A DNA stretch of 64,000 bases, taken from positions 638,679 to 702,678 of the forward strand of contig NZ_JAKNTW010000002.1 in NCBI RefSeq assembly GCF_022213955.1, written 5' to 3'. The notes below the pieces were generated by a model that was given only the letters and a program-made list of their open reading frames with translations, was not told where the DNA came from and did no database searches. Of the stretch, positions 52,830 through 61,860 are shown in pieces (within the stretch, counting starts at the first letter, position 1; each line of letters opens with the position of its first letter). The DNA comes from Dolomitihabitans soli (GTDB lineage Bacteria > Actinomycetota > Actinomycetes > Streptosporangiales > Streptosporangiaceae). The position numbers and the translations under genes are program-made.

Positions 52830-53585
52830 ATGAGCTCGTCCCTGCCCCGCCGCACCTTACTGGGAGCCGGCCTCGCCGGTGTAGCCGCTCTCGCGGCCGG
52901 CACACCCGCCGCGTCCGCCAAGACCACCGAGTCCGCCGACCTGTCCTTCCCCGCCACGCCGATCGCCCGGGCGGCCCACCGGCTGGTCACGGACGCCCAA
53001 GAGCCGTACCTGCGCAATCACAGCCTGCGCAGCTTCCTGTTCGCCCGGGCCGCCGCCGCGCAGGCCGGCCGCCGGCCGGGCCGGGACTACGACGCCGAGG
53101 TCATGTTCCTCATCTGCGTGCTGCACGACATGGGACTGACCGCCCGCGCCGACACCGGCCAGCGGTTCGAACTCGACGGCGCCGACTTCGCCGCCCGGTT
53201 CCTGGAGGAGCGCGGCATCACCGACCGCCGCGTCGACACCGTCTGGGACGGTATCGCCCTGCACACCTCCTACGGCCTCCACCGGTCGCCGGTGTTCGCC
53301 CGCCGCCGCCCGCCCGAGATCACGATCGCCCAGGACGGCATCGGCATCGACCTGACCGGCGGCCCCGACGCGCTTCCCGCCGGCTACGCCGACCGTGTAC
53401 ACGCCGTCTACCCCCGTCACGGCGGCGCCCGTACCCTGACCGACGCCATCATCACCCAAGGCCTCGCCGATCCGCGCAAGGCGCCGCCCATGACCCTGCC
53501 CGGCGAGATTCTGCACCAGCGGCATCCCGAGGCTCCCTACGCCACCTGGGAGAACATCCTCGACGCCAGCGGCTGGGACGACTGA
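52830..53585 (+). CDS. Secreted HD-domain protein (cyanamide hydratase-like)
   Basis: A 251-residue protein. ATG 52830 has AAAGGAG five bases upstream. The N-terminus has a twin-Arg, Tat-like signal (PRRTLLGAGLAGVAALAAG) ending near A-S-A at residue 30. The HD metal motif is seen in LRNHSLRSFLFA (His) and ICVLHDMGLT (His-Asp at about residues 98-99), then GIALHTSYGLHR. The pattern matches HD proteins related to cyanamide hydratase, predicted to bind Fe or Zn and hydrate small nitriles or act as phosphohydrolases. Export by Tat would fit a metal-loaded enzyme. It follows the AraC-type regulator closely. Confidence 0.82.
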   Translation: MSSSLPRRTLLGAGLAGVAALAAGTPAASAKTTESADLSFPATPIARAAHRLVTDAQEPYLRNHSLRSFLFARAAAAQAGRRPGRDYDAEVMFLICVLHDMGLTARADTGQRFELDGADFAARFLEERGITDRRVDTVWDGIALHTSYGLHRSPVFARRRPPEITIAQDGIGIDLTGGPDALPAGYADRVHAVYPRHGGARTLTDAIITQGLADPRKAPPMTLPGEILHQRHPEAPYATWENILDASGWDD

Positions 53586-53735
53586 CGGGGGCGTTTCAGC
53601 CCATTGAGCCGCTGCCGTCCAAGCAGGCCCGGGGATTGGCGCGGATTCGACCAGCCGCAACACACGATCATGTGTAAGGTGCGACCGCTGAGGACGGCTC
53701 GACATTTCACCGCAAGCCGTGTGGCTGGATATGTC

Positions 53736-54506
53736 ATGATTCCCGCCATGCAGTGGATGGTGCGGGGCGTAGTGGCCGTGGGCGGACTGCTGATCCTCGG
53801 GTATCTGGCGTTCGACATCGCCGTCAACGGCCGTATGTCCGGCTCGTTCACGGTGCTGCTCATGATCGGAATACTCGTCGTGCCCGCATTGATGCGAGTC
53901 CGCACCGAGCTGGCCTTGTTCGACGGGCACGGGCGGCTGGCCGCGCTGCGGCAGGTCGCCGGGAGCGTCGAGGTCGAGGGCACCGAGATGGAGGTCCGCA
54001 ATCGGACGGGCAAGGCACTGATCTTCTGGTTTCCGGTACTGCTCCTCGACGGTCTGGTTGTGCTGGTGATCATCGGCCAGGCCCGCATAGGCGCCTGGGC
54101 AGGGATGATCAGCTCCACCGTGCTGCTCGGCGTGCTGATGTACGCCACGGTGCGGAGGCTCCAACCCGGTCCGATCCTGATCCTCAACGAGAGAGGGATC
54201 ACCTTCGTCCGGCTCGGGGTGCACCTCACGTGGCGGCAGGTGCAGGCGGTCCGCCTGAAGCCGGTCGTCCGCCCGCACCTCATCCTGGGCGGCAGCGAGA
54301 CCGTCCTGTGCTTCGCGCCGCACGACGTCGAGCGGGTGCGGCGCGAGATGCGGCCGCTCCCCCGGCTGCTGACCTCGGTGGCGCGGAACTGGTACGGCAC
54401 GCCCCTGGCCATCTTCGACGCCCCGCTCGACTCGGCCGCAGAGGAGATCGCCGCCATGGCCGAGCGGTACTCCGGCCGGGACGACATGGCACACGACATC
54501 CGCTGA
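53736..54506 (+). CDS. Membrane protein with PH-like domain
   Basis: A 256-residue protein with about four membrane segments in two pairs: about residues 8-28 (VVAVGGLLILGYLAFDIAV) and 33-50, then 89-112 (ALIFWFPVLLLDGLVVLVII) and 119-138. After the last helix comes a beta-rich region ILNERGITFVRLGVHLTWRQ, then a pattern V-R-L-K-P-V-V-R typical of bacterial PH (YokE/YdbT-like) domains. The start is uncertain: ATG 53736 or 53748, neither with a good ribosome-binding site. Function unknown. Convergent with the thiamine-diphosphate enzyme gene. Confidence 0.7.
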   Translation: MIPAMQWMVRGVVAVGGLLILGYLAFDIAVNGRMSGSFTVLLMIGILVVPALMRVRTELALFDGHGRLAALRQVAGSVEVEGTEMEVRNRTGKALIFWFPVLLLDGLVVLVIIGQARIGAWAGMISSTVLLGVLMYATVRRLQPGPILILNERGITFVRLGVHLTWRQVQAVRLKPVVRPHLILGGSETVLCFAPHDVERVRREMRPLPRLLTSVARNWYGTPLAIFDAPLDSAAEEIAAMAERYSGRDDMAHDIR

Positions 54507-54524
54507 CCGGCGAACCGAGGACCG

Positions 54525-56102
54525 TCAGTCCCCGCGCACGTGGGTGGGCGCGAACATGCGAGGTACGGCGGGCAGCACGACGATGCCGGGGCCGGGGCGG
54601 GCGAGGGCCGCCGCAAGGTCCGCGGCCAGCCGATCGGCCGAGGAGATCTGGGCCGGGATGTCGAAGGACGCGGCGAGGGCCACGAAGTCGGGCCTGGTCA
54701 GTTCGGTTCCGGTGGCGACGCCGAAGGCGTCGTTCATGTACTCGCGCAGGATCCCGTAGCCGCCGTCGTCGATGATCAGCCAGGTGACGTCGAGTCGGTG
54801 CTGGCGTGCGGTGGCCAGCTCGGCCAGGCCGTACATCGCGCCGCCGTCTCCGGAGACCGCGAGCACCGGCCCGCCCGCGCAGGCGGCGCCGATGGCGGCG
54901 GGAAAGGCGTAACCGAGCCCGCCCGAGCCTTGGGCGGACCACATCGCGCCGGGGAAGGCCGACCAGGCCCAGTAGGTGAGGATGGTCATGTCCCAGAAAC
55001 CGGGGACGTCCTGCGGGATGGCCCGCAGGAGGGAGAGCTCCAGGTCATAGGGCGCGAGGCGGTTCGCCACCTTTTCGAGGACCTGCGCCACCGCCGCTTC
55101 GGCCCGCCCGTCGGGCTGCCGCGGCCGCAGGTCCCTCGCCAGGGCGGCCAGCGAGAGTTTCGCGTCGGCGTGGATGGCGATCCCCTCCCCCAACGTTCCC
55201 GGATCGGCTTCGATGTGGATCACCTGGCCGCGCGGCCGCATGGTGTGGTAGTTGGTGGACAACTCGCCGAGCCCCGAGCCTGCCACCAGGAGCACGTCGG
55301 CGTCCTCCAGGAACTCGGTGAGATACCGGTCCTCCAGCCATGACTGCAGCGACAGCGGGTGCCGCCAGGGGAAGGCCCCCTTCGCGCCGAAGGTGGTCGC
55401 CACCGGTGCGCGCAGCTTCTCCGCGAGTGCGAGCAGCTCCGGCTCGGCCCCCGACAGCGGCACCCCTCCCCCGGCGAGGATCACCGGATTCCTCGCCCCT
55501 TCCAGCGCACGCATGGCCTGCGCCAGCAGTTCCGGTCGGGGAGGCAGCGCGGGAGGTGACGTCCGCACCTGGGTGGCGGCGGGTATCTCGGTCTCGCCGA
55601 GGAGGACGTCCTGCGGGATCTCCACCCAGGTGGGACCGTGCGGCACCGTCATCGCGGTCTCCCACGCCTGGGTGAGGGCCGTGGTGATCTGCGCTGCCGT
55701 CCGGACGACGTGCACCGACTTGACGACGCCTTCAAAGCTGCGTGCCTGGTCGGGAAGCTCGTGCAGGTATCCCTTCCGGCGACCGCCGAGCCCGTCGGAC
55801 GGGATCTGGCTGCCGATTCCCAGGACGGGGGCGCACGCCGTTCGCGACTCCATCAGAGCGGGGAGCGTCGCCAGCGCGCCCGGCCCGGTGGAGACCATGA
55901 ACGGCGCGACCGTCCCGGTTCTGCGGGCGTAACCGTCCGCGGCGTAGGCCACGCCCAGCTCGGTGCGCCCGCCGATGTAGCGCAGGGAGGACCGGCGCAG
56001 CGCGTCGATCATGCCGAGGGCGTGCTGACCCGGCTCGCCGAACACCGTCGTGGCCCCGAGAGCGGCCAGCGTCTCGACGACCAGGTCTCCACCGGTCCTC
56101 AA
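54525..56102 (-). CDS. Thiamine diphosphate-dependent enzyme, acetolactate synthase-like
   Basis: A 525-residue ThDP enzyme. The N-terminal PYR domain has the catalytic Glu in the form [12 protein letters not shown] and [15 protein letters not shown]. The central domain is [18 protein letters not shown]. The C-terminal PP domain has the GDGG-x(about 25)-DDGGYG cofactor motif ([17 protein letters not shown] ... [14 protein letters not shown]; the usual NN is DD). TTG 56102 forms a TTGA overlap with the ureohydrolase stop. With a ureohydrolase partner, likely roles are 2-ketoarginine decarboxylation (AruI-like) or carboxyethylarginine synthesis (CeaS-like) rather than valine biosynthesis. No small subunit is present. 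Confidence 0.86.
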   Translation of the reverse strand: MRTGGDLVVETLAALGATTVFGEPGQHALGMIDALRRSSLRYIGGRTELGVAYAADGYARRTGTVAPFMVSTGPGALATLPALMESRTACAPVLGIGSQIPSDGLGGRRKGYLHELPDQARSFEGVVKSVHVVRTAAQITTALTQAWETAMTVPHGPTWVEIPQDVLLGETEIPAATQVRTSPPALPPRPELLAQAMRALEGARNPVILAGGGVPLSGAEPELLALAEKLRAPVATTFGAKGAFPWRHPLSLQSWLEDRYLTEFLEDADVLLVAGSGLGELSTNYHTMRPRGQVIHIEADPGTLGEGIAIHADAKLSLAALARDLRPRQPDGRAEAAVAQVLEKVANRLAPYDLELSLLRAIPQDVPGFWDMTILTYWAWSAFPGAMWSAQGSGGLGYAFPAAIGAACAGGPVLAVSGDGGAMYGLAELATARQHRLDVTWLIIDDGGYGILREYMNDAFGVATGTELTRPDFVALAASFDIPAQISSADRLAADLAAALARPGPGIVVLPAVPRMFAPTHVRGD

Positions 56103-57031
56103 GTCACGTCCTGCAGGGCGAGGAGGCTGATCAAGTCGTAGGCGACGTGCGCGGCGGCGATCGAGGTGATCTCGGCGTGGTCGTAGGCGGGTGCGACCTC
56201 GACCACATCGGCGCCGACCAGGTTGCACCCGGCCAGGCCGCGGAGGATCTCCAGCAGCTCGCGGCTGGTGAGCCCGCCGGCCTCCGGGGTGCCGGTGCCC
56301 GGGGCGTGTGCCGGATCCAGGACGTCGATGTCGATCGAGAGGTACAGCGGCCGGGCGCCGATTCGCTGCCGCAACGCGTCGACGACCTCCACGACGCCGC
56401 GGCGCATCACGTCGGAGGAGGTGATGACGCCGAAGCCCAGGCGCCGATCCTCGGCGAGGTCGCGCTTGCCGTACAGCGGGCCTCGGGTGCCGACGTGGCT
56501 GAGCGCCTCGGTGTCCAGGATTCCCTCCTCGACCGCCCTGCGGAACGGGGTGCCGTGGGTGTATTCGGCGCCGAAGTAGGTGTCCCAGGTGTCCAGGTGC
56601 GCGTCGAAGTGCACCAGCGCGACCGGGCCGTGGCGTTTGGCGACCGCGCGCAGCAAGGGCAGCGCGATCGTGTGGTCGCCGCCGATGGTGACCAGCCGGG
56701 CCTGAAGGGAGTCCGCCGTGTGCTCGATCGTCTCGATCGCCTCGCCGATGTCGAACGGGTTGCAGGCGATGTCGCCGGCATCCGCGACCTGCGAACCGGC
56801 GAACGGCGACACGTCCAGCGCGGGGTTGTACGGCCGGAGCAACCGGCTGCCCTCGCGCACGGCTGCCGGACCGAAGCGGGCGCCGGGCCGGTAGGACACG
56901 CCGGCGTCGAACGGCACGCCGACGATCGCGATGTCGGTGTCACCCACCTCGTCCAGGCGTGGCAGCCGCGCGAACGTGGCGGGTCCGGCGAAGCGTGGCA
57001 CGCGGGCGGCGTCGACAGGTCCCCGGGGCAT
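56099..57031 (-). CDS. Ureohydrolase (agmatinase/guanidinobutyrase family)
   Basis: A 310-residue binuclear manganese enzyme of the arginase superfamily. All metal motifs are present: GGDHTIALP (His), [11 protein letters not shown] (Asp-x-His-x-Asp) and [20 protein letters not shown] (Asp-x-Asp). It opens with [12 protein letters not shown] and [18 protein letters not shown], as agmatinases and guanidinobutyrases do. It releases urea from a guanidino compound. It is coupled to the thiamine-diphosphate enzyme and divergent from the lyase operon. Substrate choice among agmatine, 4-guanidinobutyrate and proclavaminate-like compounds cannot be made from sequence alone. Confidence 0.9.
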   Translation of the reverse strand: MPRGPVDAARVPRFAGPATFARLPRLDEVGDTDIAIVGVPFDAGVSYRPGARFGPAAVREGSRLLRPYNPALDVSPFAGSQVADAGDIACNPFDIGEAIETIEHTADSLQARLVTIGGDHTIALPLLRAVAKRHGPVALVHFDAHLDTWDTYFGAEYTHGTPFRRAVEEGILDTEALSHVGTRGPLYGKRDLAEDRRLGFGVITSSDVMRRGVVEVVDALRQRIGARPLYLSIDIDVLDPAHAPGTGTPEAGGLTSRELLEILRGLAGCNLVGADVVEVAPAYDHAEITSIAAAHVAYDLISLLALQDVT

Positions 57032-57126
57032 GGTTGTCAGGTCTTCCCTTCACTAGGTGCGAGTCAAGTCTGCAAGGCGCAGGTCATCGACATCAATTGT
57101 GTGAGTCACAGAGGATCTACCCGTGG

Positions 57127-57142
57127 TTGTGGCAACCCACAA
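57127..57142. promoter_or_regulatory. Palindrome in the divergent ureohydrolase/lyase promoter region
   Basis: TTGTGG-CAAC-CCACAA, a perfect 6-bp inverted repeat in the 230-bp divergent gap. It is a candidate operator for the XRE-cupin regulator encoded downstream. A second small palindrome GTGA-G-TCAC lies about 25 bp to its left. Confidence 0.45.
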
Positions 57143-57197
57143 AACACAGCCCTCTAATAACATGATTCGATTGCGGAATGTGAGTTCTTGCTGACTC

Positions 57198-57227
57198 TTG
57201 ACACAGGCCACCGGACGCCCTCAGGAT
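57198..57227 (+). promoter_or_regulatory. Promoter for the lyase-transporter operon
   Basis: TTGACA (57198-57203) and CAGGAT (57222-57227) with an 18-bp spacer. Transcription would start near 57234, 28 bases before the TTG start of the lyase. GAGAGG is the ribosome-binding site. Confidence 0.5.
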
Positions 57228-57261
57228 CCTGGGAAACACCGTTTACTGAGAGGCAACCGCG

Positions 57262-58680
57262 TTGTCTGACCAACTTTGGGGTGGTCGTTTTCGGGCCCCG
57301 CCGGATCCCGCGCTCGTGACCCTTTCCCGGGCTCCGGACAGCTATTTCCGCCTGGCGCCCTACGACCTGGCGGGCTCGCGCGCTCACGTCATCGAGCTCC
57401 AGCGGGCCGGCATCCTCGACGGCGCGGAAACGTCCCGGTTGCTCGCGGAGCTGGACCGGCTCGACGAGGACCTGCGTGCCGGACTGGTCGTCCCGATCGC
57501 GTCGGACGAGGACGTCCACACCTTCCTGGAACGGGTCCTCGTCGAACGGCTCGGGCCACTGGGCGGCAAGCTCAGAGCGGGCCGCTCGCGCAACGACCAG
57601 ACCGCCAACGACCTGCGGCTGTACCTGCGTGACCACGTGCGGAAACTGGTGGTCGCACTGGGCGACCTGCAGGACGCGCTGGTGGCCCAGGCCCGCCGGC
57701 ACACCGGCACGGCGGCTCCCGGCTTCACCCATCTCCAGCCCGCGCAGCCGATCGTCTTCGGACACCAGCTGCTGGCCCACGCCCAGGCCTTCGCCCGCGA
57801 CGTCGACCGGCTGCGGGACTGCGATCGTCGTACGGCGCGCTCCCCCCTCGGGGCGGCGGCGCTCGCCGGTTCCGGCATCGCCGTACATCCGGAGCTCTCC
57901 GCCCGGGAGATGGGCTACGACGGCCCGTGCGAGAACTCCATCGACGCGGTGGCCAGCCGTGATCACGTGGCCGAGTTCCTGTTCGCCGCCTCCATGCTGG
58001 GCGTGGACCTGTCCCGGCTGGCCGAGGAGGTGTGTCTGTGGGCTTCCCAGCAGTTCCGCTGGGTGTCCCTGCATGACTCCTTCGCCACCGGCAGCTCGAT
58101 CATGCCGCAGAAGAAGAACCCGGACATCGCCGAGCTGACCCGCGGCAAGGCCGGCCGTCTGCTGGGCAACATGAACGGGCTCCTGGCGACGCTCAAGTCG
58201 CTGCCCCTGGCGTACAACCGGGACCTCTCCGAGGACAAGGCGGCCGTACTGGACACCGTCGACACCCTCGCGATCGTGATCCCCGCCATGGCCGGGATGA
58301 TGCGCACCCTGCAGGTGAACGTGCCGGAGTTGCGCCGGCAGGCGACCGCCGGGTTCACCCTCGCCACCGAGGTCGCGGACTGGCTCACCCGCAAGGGCGT
58401 CCCGTTCAACGAGGCCCACGAGATCAGTGGCGCCCTGGTGCAGGTGTGCGAGGACAAGGGTCTGGAACTGCACGAGGTGCCGGACGAGGACCTGACCGCG
58501 GTCGACCCCCGGCTGACCCAGGAGGTGCGCGCCTGTCTCACCATCGAGGCGGCGCTCGCGGCCAGAACGGGCTACGGAGCGACCGCACCGGACCGCGTCA
58601 CCGAACAGATCGACCGGCTGGAGGTCGTGCTCGCCGGACACCGCGCCTGGGCCGCCTCCTACGAAGGCCCCCGGGCATGA
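57262..58680 (+). CDS. argH: Argininosuccinate lyase-family C-N lyase
   Basis: A 472-residue member of the fumarase/aspartase superfamily, closest to argininosuccinate lyase. It has LWGGRF at the start, RAGRSRNDQTANDLRLYL, THLQPAQPIVFGHQ, and the flexible loop GSSIMPQKKNPD with the catalytic serine. TTG 57262 follows GAGAGG. The family's SxxFDxRLxxYD element reads SRAPDSYFRLAPYDL, so the usual Asp is missing. HLQ is followed by Pro. No other arginine biosynthesis gene is nearby. Encoded with an amino-acid importer and an MmgE/PrpD protein, it may cleave another N-substituted aspartate to fumarate and an amine rather than make arginine. Ordinary ArgH activity is the alternative. Confidence 0.88.
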   Translation: MSDQLWGGRFRAPPDPALVTLSRAPDSYFRLAPYDLAGSRAHVIELQRAGILDGAETSRLLAELDRLDEDLRAGLVVPIASDEDVHTFLERVLVERLGPLGGKLRAGRSRNDQTANDLRLYLRDHVRKLVVALGDLQDALVAQARRHTGTAAPGFTHLQPAQPIVFGHQLLAHAQAFARDVDRLRDCDRRTARSPLGAAALAGSGIAVHPELSAREMGYDGPCENSIDAVASRDHVAEFLFAASMLGVDLSRLAEEVCLWASQQFRWVSLHDSFATGSSIMPQKKNPDIAELTRGKAGRLLGNMNGLLATLKSLPLAYNRDLSEDKAAVLDTVDTLAIVIPAMAGMMRTLQVNVPELRRQATAGFTLATEVADWLTRKGVPFNEAHEISGALVQVCEDKGLELHEVPDEDLTAVDPRLTQEVRACLTIEAALAARTGYGATAPDRVTEQIDRLEVVLAGHRAWAASYEGPRA

Positions 58681-59243
58681 TCTCGATTCCCGCCTCACCG
58701 GACCTGGGACCGAGGGTGCGGGAGATCCGCAAGCGCCGCCGATTCAGCCTCACGGAAGGCGCCCAGCGCGCCGGGCTGACCAAGGGATTCCTGTCCCGTT
58801 TCGAGCGCGGCCAGGTTTCGATCTCCGTCGCGTCGCTGCTGCGCCTCTGCGCGGCCCTCGACCTCGACGTGGCCGAGCTGTTCGGCGACCCCGGCGGCAG
58901 CCTGGTCCGGGCGGAGAGCCGGCCACGTGTCCAGTTCGGCGGAAACGGCATGACGGAGTTCCAGCTCACGCCCAAAGACGAGCAGCGGCTGCAGGTCCTG
59001 CTCAGCGTGATCGAACCCGGCGGCGGATCGGGGCAGGAGCCCTACACGCTGCCGGTCGACATCGAGTTCGTGCACGTGCTGGGCGGAGAACTCGCGGTGG
59101 ACGCCGGCGGTGAGGAGATCACTCTCGCCGAGGGCGACGCGTTCCTGTTCCCCGGCAACTGTCCGCACACCTTCATCAACCGCGGCGGCGTCGCCGCCAA
59201 GGTTCTGTGGGTGCTGAGCCCCGCACTCACCTCGCGCCGCTAA
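58677..59243 (+). CDS. XRE-family regulator with C-terminal cupin domain
   Basis: A 188-residue regulator. The HTH is at about residues 11-65 ([20 protein letters not shown], then [20 protein letters not shown]). A cupin beta-barrel covers about 105-185 ([36 protein letters not shown]). The cupin probably senses the operon's amino-acid-like substrate. ATG 58677 overlaps the lyase stop (ATGA), so it is made together with the enzyme. It likely controls the lyase-transporter operon and perhaps the divergent ureohydrolase genes. Confidence 0.92.
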   Translation: MISIPASPDLGPRVREIRKRRRFSLTEGAQRAGLTKGFLSRFERGQVSISVASLLRLCAALDLDVAELFGDPGGSLVRAESRPRVQFGGNGMTEFQLTPKDEQRLQVLLSVIEPGGGSGQEPYTLPVDIEFVHVLGGELAVDAGGEEITLAEGDAFLFPGNCPHTFINRGGVAAKVLWVLSPALTSRR

Positions 59244-59257
59244 CACCGGAGTCCCTT

Positions 59258-60175
59258 GTGCCCCAAGTCCAGAGCCGTCATGGCCCTTCCGTCCTCGAAA
59301 AGACGGACATCGCCCATCTGCCCCGCTTCGCACGGCGGCACTACGGCCGTTACGTCGCCGCGGTCGCGGTGCTGGCCGCACTCGCGATGATCGTCTCCTC
59401 GTTCGCCAATGCGCAGATCGAGTGGGAGGTGGTCAGGCAGTACCTCACCACAGAGGCGATTCTGCACGGCGTGCTGAACACGATCGTCATGGCCGTCCTG
59501 GCGATGCTGGTCGGCGTGCTCCTCGGTGTCCTGTTCGCAGTGATGCGGATGTCGAAGAACCCGGTGACCCGCGGTGTGGCCTTCCTGTACGCGTGGATCT
59601 TCCGGGGGACGCCGCAGCTGCTTCAGCTCTTCCTCTGGTTCAACCTCGCGCTGATCTTCCCGTATTTCGTGCTCCCCGGACTCATCGAGGCCCGGACGGT
59701 GGATCTGATGACCCCGTTCGTCGCGGCCCTGCTGGGTCTCGGCATCTGCCAGGGCGCCTACACCTCCGAAGTCGTCCGCGGCGGCTTGCTGTCGGTGGAC
59801 CAGGGACAGACGGAGGCCGCGCAGGCCATCGGGATGACCCGGACTCAGACGTTGCGGCGGATCGTGCTGCCGCAGGCGATGCGGGTCATCCTGCCGCCGA
59901 TCGGCAACGAGTTCATCAGCATGGTCAAGCTGACCTCGCTGGCCAGCGCCATCCAGTACCAAGAGGTGCTGCACAGCGCGCAGAACATCTACTACGCCAA
60001 CAACCGGGTCATGGAACTGCTCTTCGTCGCCACGTTCTGGTACCTCATCGTCGTCACGATCCTCAGCATCGGGCAGTCGCTCGTCGAACGCCGCTTCTCG
60101 CGTGGCCACCGGCCGGCGAGCTCGACGAAACCATCGATGATCCGGCGGCTCGTCTCACGGGGAGGTCAGGCATGA
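59258..60175 (+). CDS. Polar amino acid ABC transporter permease
   Basis: A 305-residue permease of the HisMQ type with an N-terminal cytoplasmic extension. GTG 59258 has GGAG seven bases upstream. Membrane helices begin about residue 33 ([18 protein letters not shown]). The family signature is [20 protein letters not shown], then [18 protein letters not shown]. The ATPase-contact EAA loop is [20 protein letters not shown], followed by [17 protein letters not shown]. It works as a homodimer with the ATPase encoded next (ATGA overlap). Confidence 0.94.
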   Translation: MPQVQSRHGPSVLEKTDIAHLPRFARRHYGRYVAAVAVLAALAMIVSSFANAQIEWEVVRQYLTTEAILHGVLNTIVMAVLAMLVGVLLGVLFAVMRMSKNPVTRGVAFLYAWIFRGTPQLLQLFLWFNLALIFPYFVLPGLIEARTVDLMTPFVAALLGLGICQGAYTSEVVRGGLLSVDQGQTEAAQAIGMTRTQTLRRIVLPQAMRVILPPIGNEFISMVKLTSLASAIQYQEVLHSAQNIYYANNRVMELLFVATFWYLIVVTILSIGQSLVERRFSRGHRPASSTKPSMIRRLVSRGGQA

Positions 60176-60927
60176 TCCGCGCGATCGACGTCCACAAGCG
60201 CTTCGGCGACAACCACGTGCTCAAGGGCATCACCCTTGAGGTGGCCAAGGCGGACGTCATGTGCATCATCGGCCCCTCGGGCTCGGGCAAGAGCACCTTC
60301 CTGCGCTGCATCAACCAGCTTGAGGCCACCGACGACGGCGCCATCTGGGTCGGCGACGAGTTGCTCGGCCACGAGGTGCGCGACGGCAGGCTTCACCAGC
60401 TCACCGACCGGCGGATCGCGCGGCAACGCCGTCCCGTGGGGATGGTCTTCCAGCGCTTCAACCTCTTCCCGCACATGACGGCCCTGGAGAACATCGTCGA
60501 AGGACCCATCAAGGTCCTCAAGGAGTCACCGCAGGAGGCACGCGGTCGCGGGCTGGAACTGCTGGGCCGGGTGGGCCTCGCGGACAAGGCGGGGGCATAT
60601 CCCGCGACGCTGTCCGGCGGGCAACAACAGCGGGTCGCCATCGCCCGAGCCCTCGCGATGAATCCCCAGCTCATGCTCTTCGACGAGCCGACGTCCGCGC
60701 TGGACCCCGAGCTCGTCGGCGAGGTGCTGGGCGTGATGCGGGACCTCGCCCTCTCCGGCATGACCATGATCGTCGTCACCCATGAGCTCGGGTTCGCCCG
60801 TGAGGTCGCCAACCAGATCGTCTTCATGGACGACGGCCGTGTGGTGGAGACCGGGACCCCGGCGGACGTGCTCACACACCCCAAGAACGAACGAACCCAA
60901 GCATTTCTCTCGGCCGTGCTGGCCTGA
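60172..60927 (+). CDS. Polar amino acid ABC transporter ATP-binding protein
   Basis: A 251-residue ATPase of the GlnQ/HisP class. Walker A is [15 protein letters not shown] at about residues 34-48, the Q-loop [13 protein letters not shown], the signature [15 protein letters not shown], Walker [15 protein letters not shown] and the switch His [12 protein letters not shown]. It energises uptake of a charged amino acid or aminopolycarboxylate through the neighbouring permease. Fourth gene of the lyase operon. Confidence 0.95.
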   Translation: MIRAIDVHKRFGDNHVLKGITLEVAKADVMCIIGPSGSGKSTFLRCINQLEATDDGAIWVGDELLGHEVRDGRLHQLTDRRIARQRRPVGMVFQRFNLFPHMTALENIVEGPIKVLKESPQEARGRGLELLGRVGLADKAGAYPATLSGGQQQRVAIARALAMNPQLMLFDEPTSALDPELVGEVLGVMRDLALSGMTMIVVTHELGFAREVANQIVFMDDGRVVETGTPADVLTHPKNERTQAFLSAVLA

Positions 60928-60944
60928 TCACCTGGAGGGCTCCC

Positions 60945-61805
60945 TTGCCTCGTCGCCTCACCATTCTCGCCGGCCTCGCCCTGGCCGCCTCGGCCTGCAC
61001 CGCACAGGCGCCGCCGAGTGTCACCTCGGCCACGAAGGGCGGACTGCCCGCCAAGATCGCCGAATCCAAGACGCTTGTGATCGGCAACGTCTCGAACTAT
61101 CCGCCCCTGGAGTACAAGGACCCGGCCACCAACAAGCTCACCGGCTTCGACATCGACCTCGGAGACGCCATCGGAAAGCAACTCGGCGTCACCGTCAAGT
61201 GGCAGGAGACCTCCTTCGAGCAGCTCCAGAGCGCGGTGACCACCGATCGCATCGACATGATCATCTCGGGGATGAGCGACCTGCCAGCCCGCCGCGAGGC
61301 GCTGGACATGGTCGACTATCTGAGCTCCGGCGCGCAGTTCTTCACGACGGTCGAACAGCAGAAGAGCGACGGCTACAAGTCTCCGGCCGATCTGTGCGGC
61401 AAGACGGTCGGGGCCAGCCGCCGTACCTCCTTCCCCGGTGAGATCAAGAAGTGGAGCACGCAGAACTGCGCCGCCGACCCGATCAAAGTCGTCGGCAGTG
61501 AAGGGTCGGCCGACGCGCGCACCCAGCTGACCCAGGGCCGCCTCGACGCGGCCGTGCAGGGGAGCGAAACCCTGCCCTACATCTCCAAGCAGGAGCCCGG
61601 CACCTTCGTGACCGTCGGCAAACCGTTCACCACGGTCCATCAGGGCATCGGCTTCGCCAAACGGAACACCCAGCTCCGTGACGCCGTCGTCAAGGCGCTT
61701 CAGACCCTCCACCAGAACGGCGCCTACGCCGGACTGGTCGACAAGTGGGGCCTGAAGGAGAACGCCATCGACCAGGTACGCGTGAACGGCGCCCCCACGC
61801 AATGA
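60945..61805 (+). CDS. Polar amino acid ABC transporter substrate-binding lipoprotein
   Basis: A 286-residue type II (SBP_bac_3) binding protein. TTG 60945 has GGAGGG six bases upstream. The lipobox LAASAC ends near residue 18. Mature motifs: TLVIGNVSNYPPLEYKDPAT, LTGFDIDLGDAIGKQLGV, ITTDRIDM-like VTTDRIDMIISGMSD with RREALDMVDY, and the second-lobe VGASRRTSFPGEIKKW. These place it with glutamine/ectoine/polar amino acid receptors. It gives the operon its import specificity; the ligand is unknown. Confidence 0.93.
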   Translation: MPRRLTILAGLALAASACTAQAPPSVTSATKGGLPAKIAESKTLVIGNVSNYPPLEYKDPATNKLTGFDIDLGDAIGKQLGVTVKWQETSFEQLQSAVTTDRIDMIISGMSDLPARREALDMVDYLSSGAQFFTTVEQQKSDGYKSPADLCGKTVGASRRTSFPGEIKKWSTQNCAADPIKVVGSEGSADARTQLTQGRLDAAVQGSETLPYISKQEPGTFVTVGKPFTTVHQGIGFAKRNTQLRDAVVKALQTLHQNGAYAGLVDKWGLKENAIDQVRVNGAPTQ

Positions 61806-61860
61806 GGACCATGCGCTTCGCCGGCGACCCCGGCCACCCGGCGAACGGCCGCACCCCGGC

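Noticed and set aside
56103..56228. In-frame extension of the thiamine-diphosphate enzyme into the ureohydrolase gene
   Set aside because: The sequence is Arg-rich and antifamily; TTG 56102 gives the correct N-terminus and a TTGA coupling.
57262..58680. Housekeeping arginine biosynthesis locus
   Set aside because: No argG, argB, argC or argJ nearby; the context is transport and catabolism, so a plain arg operon is not supported, although ArgH activity itself is not excluded.
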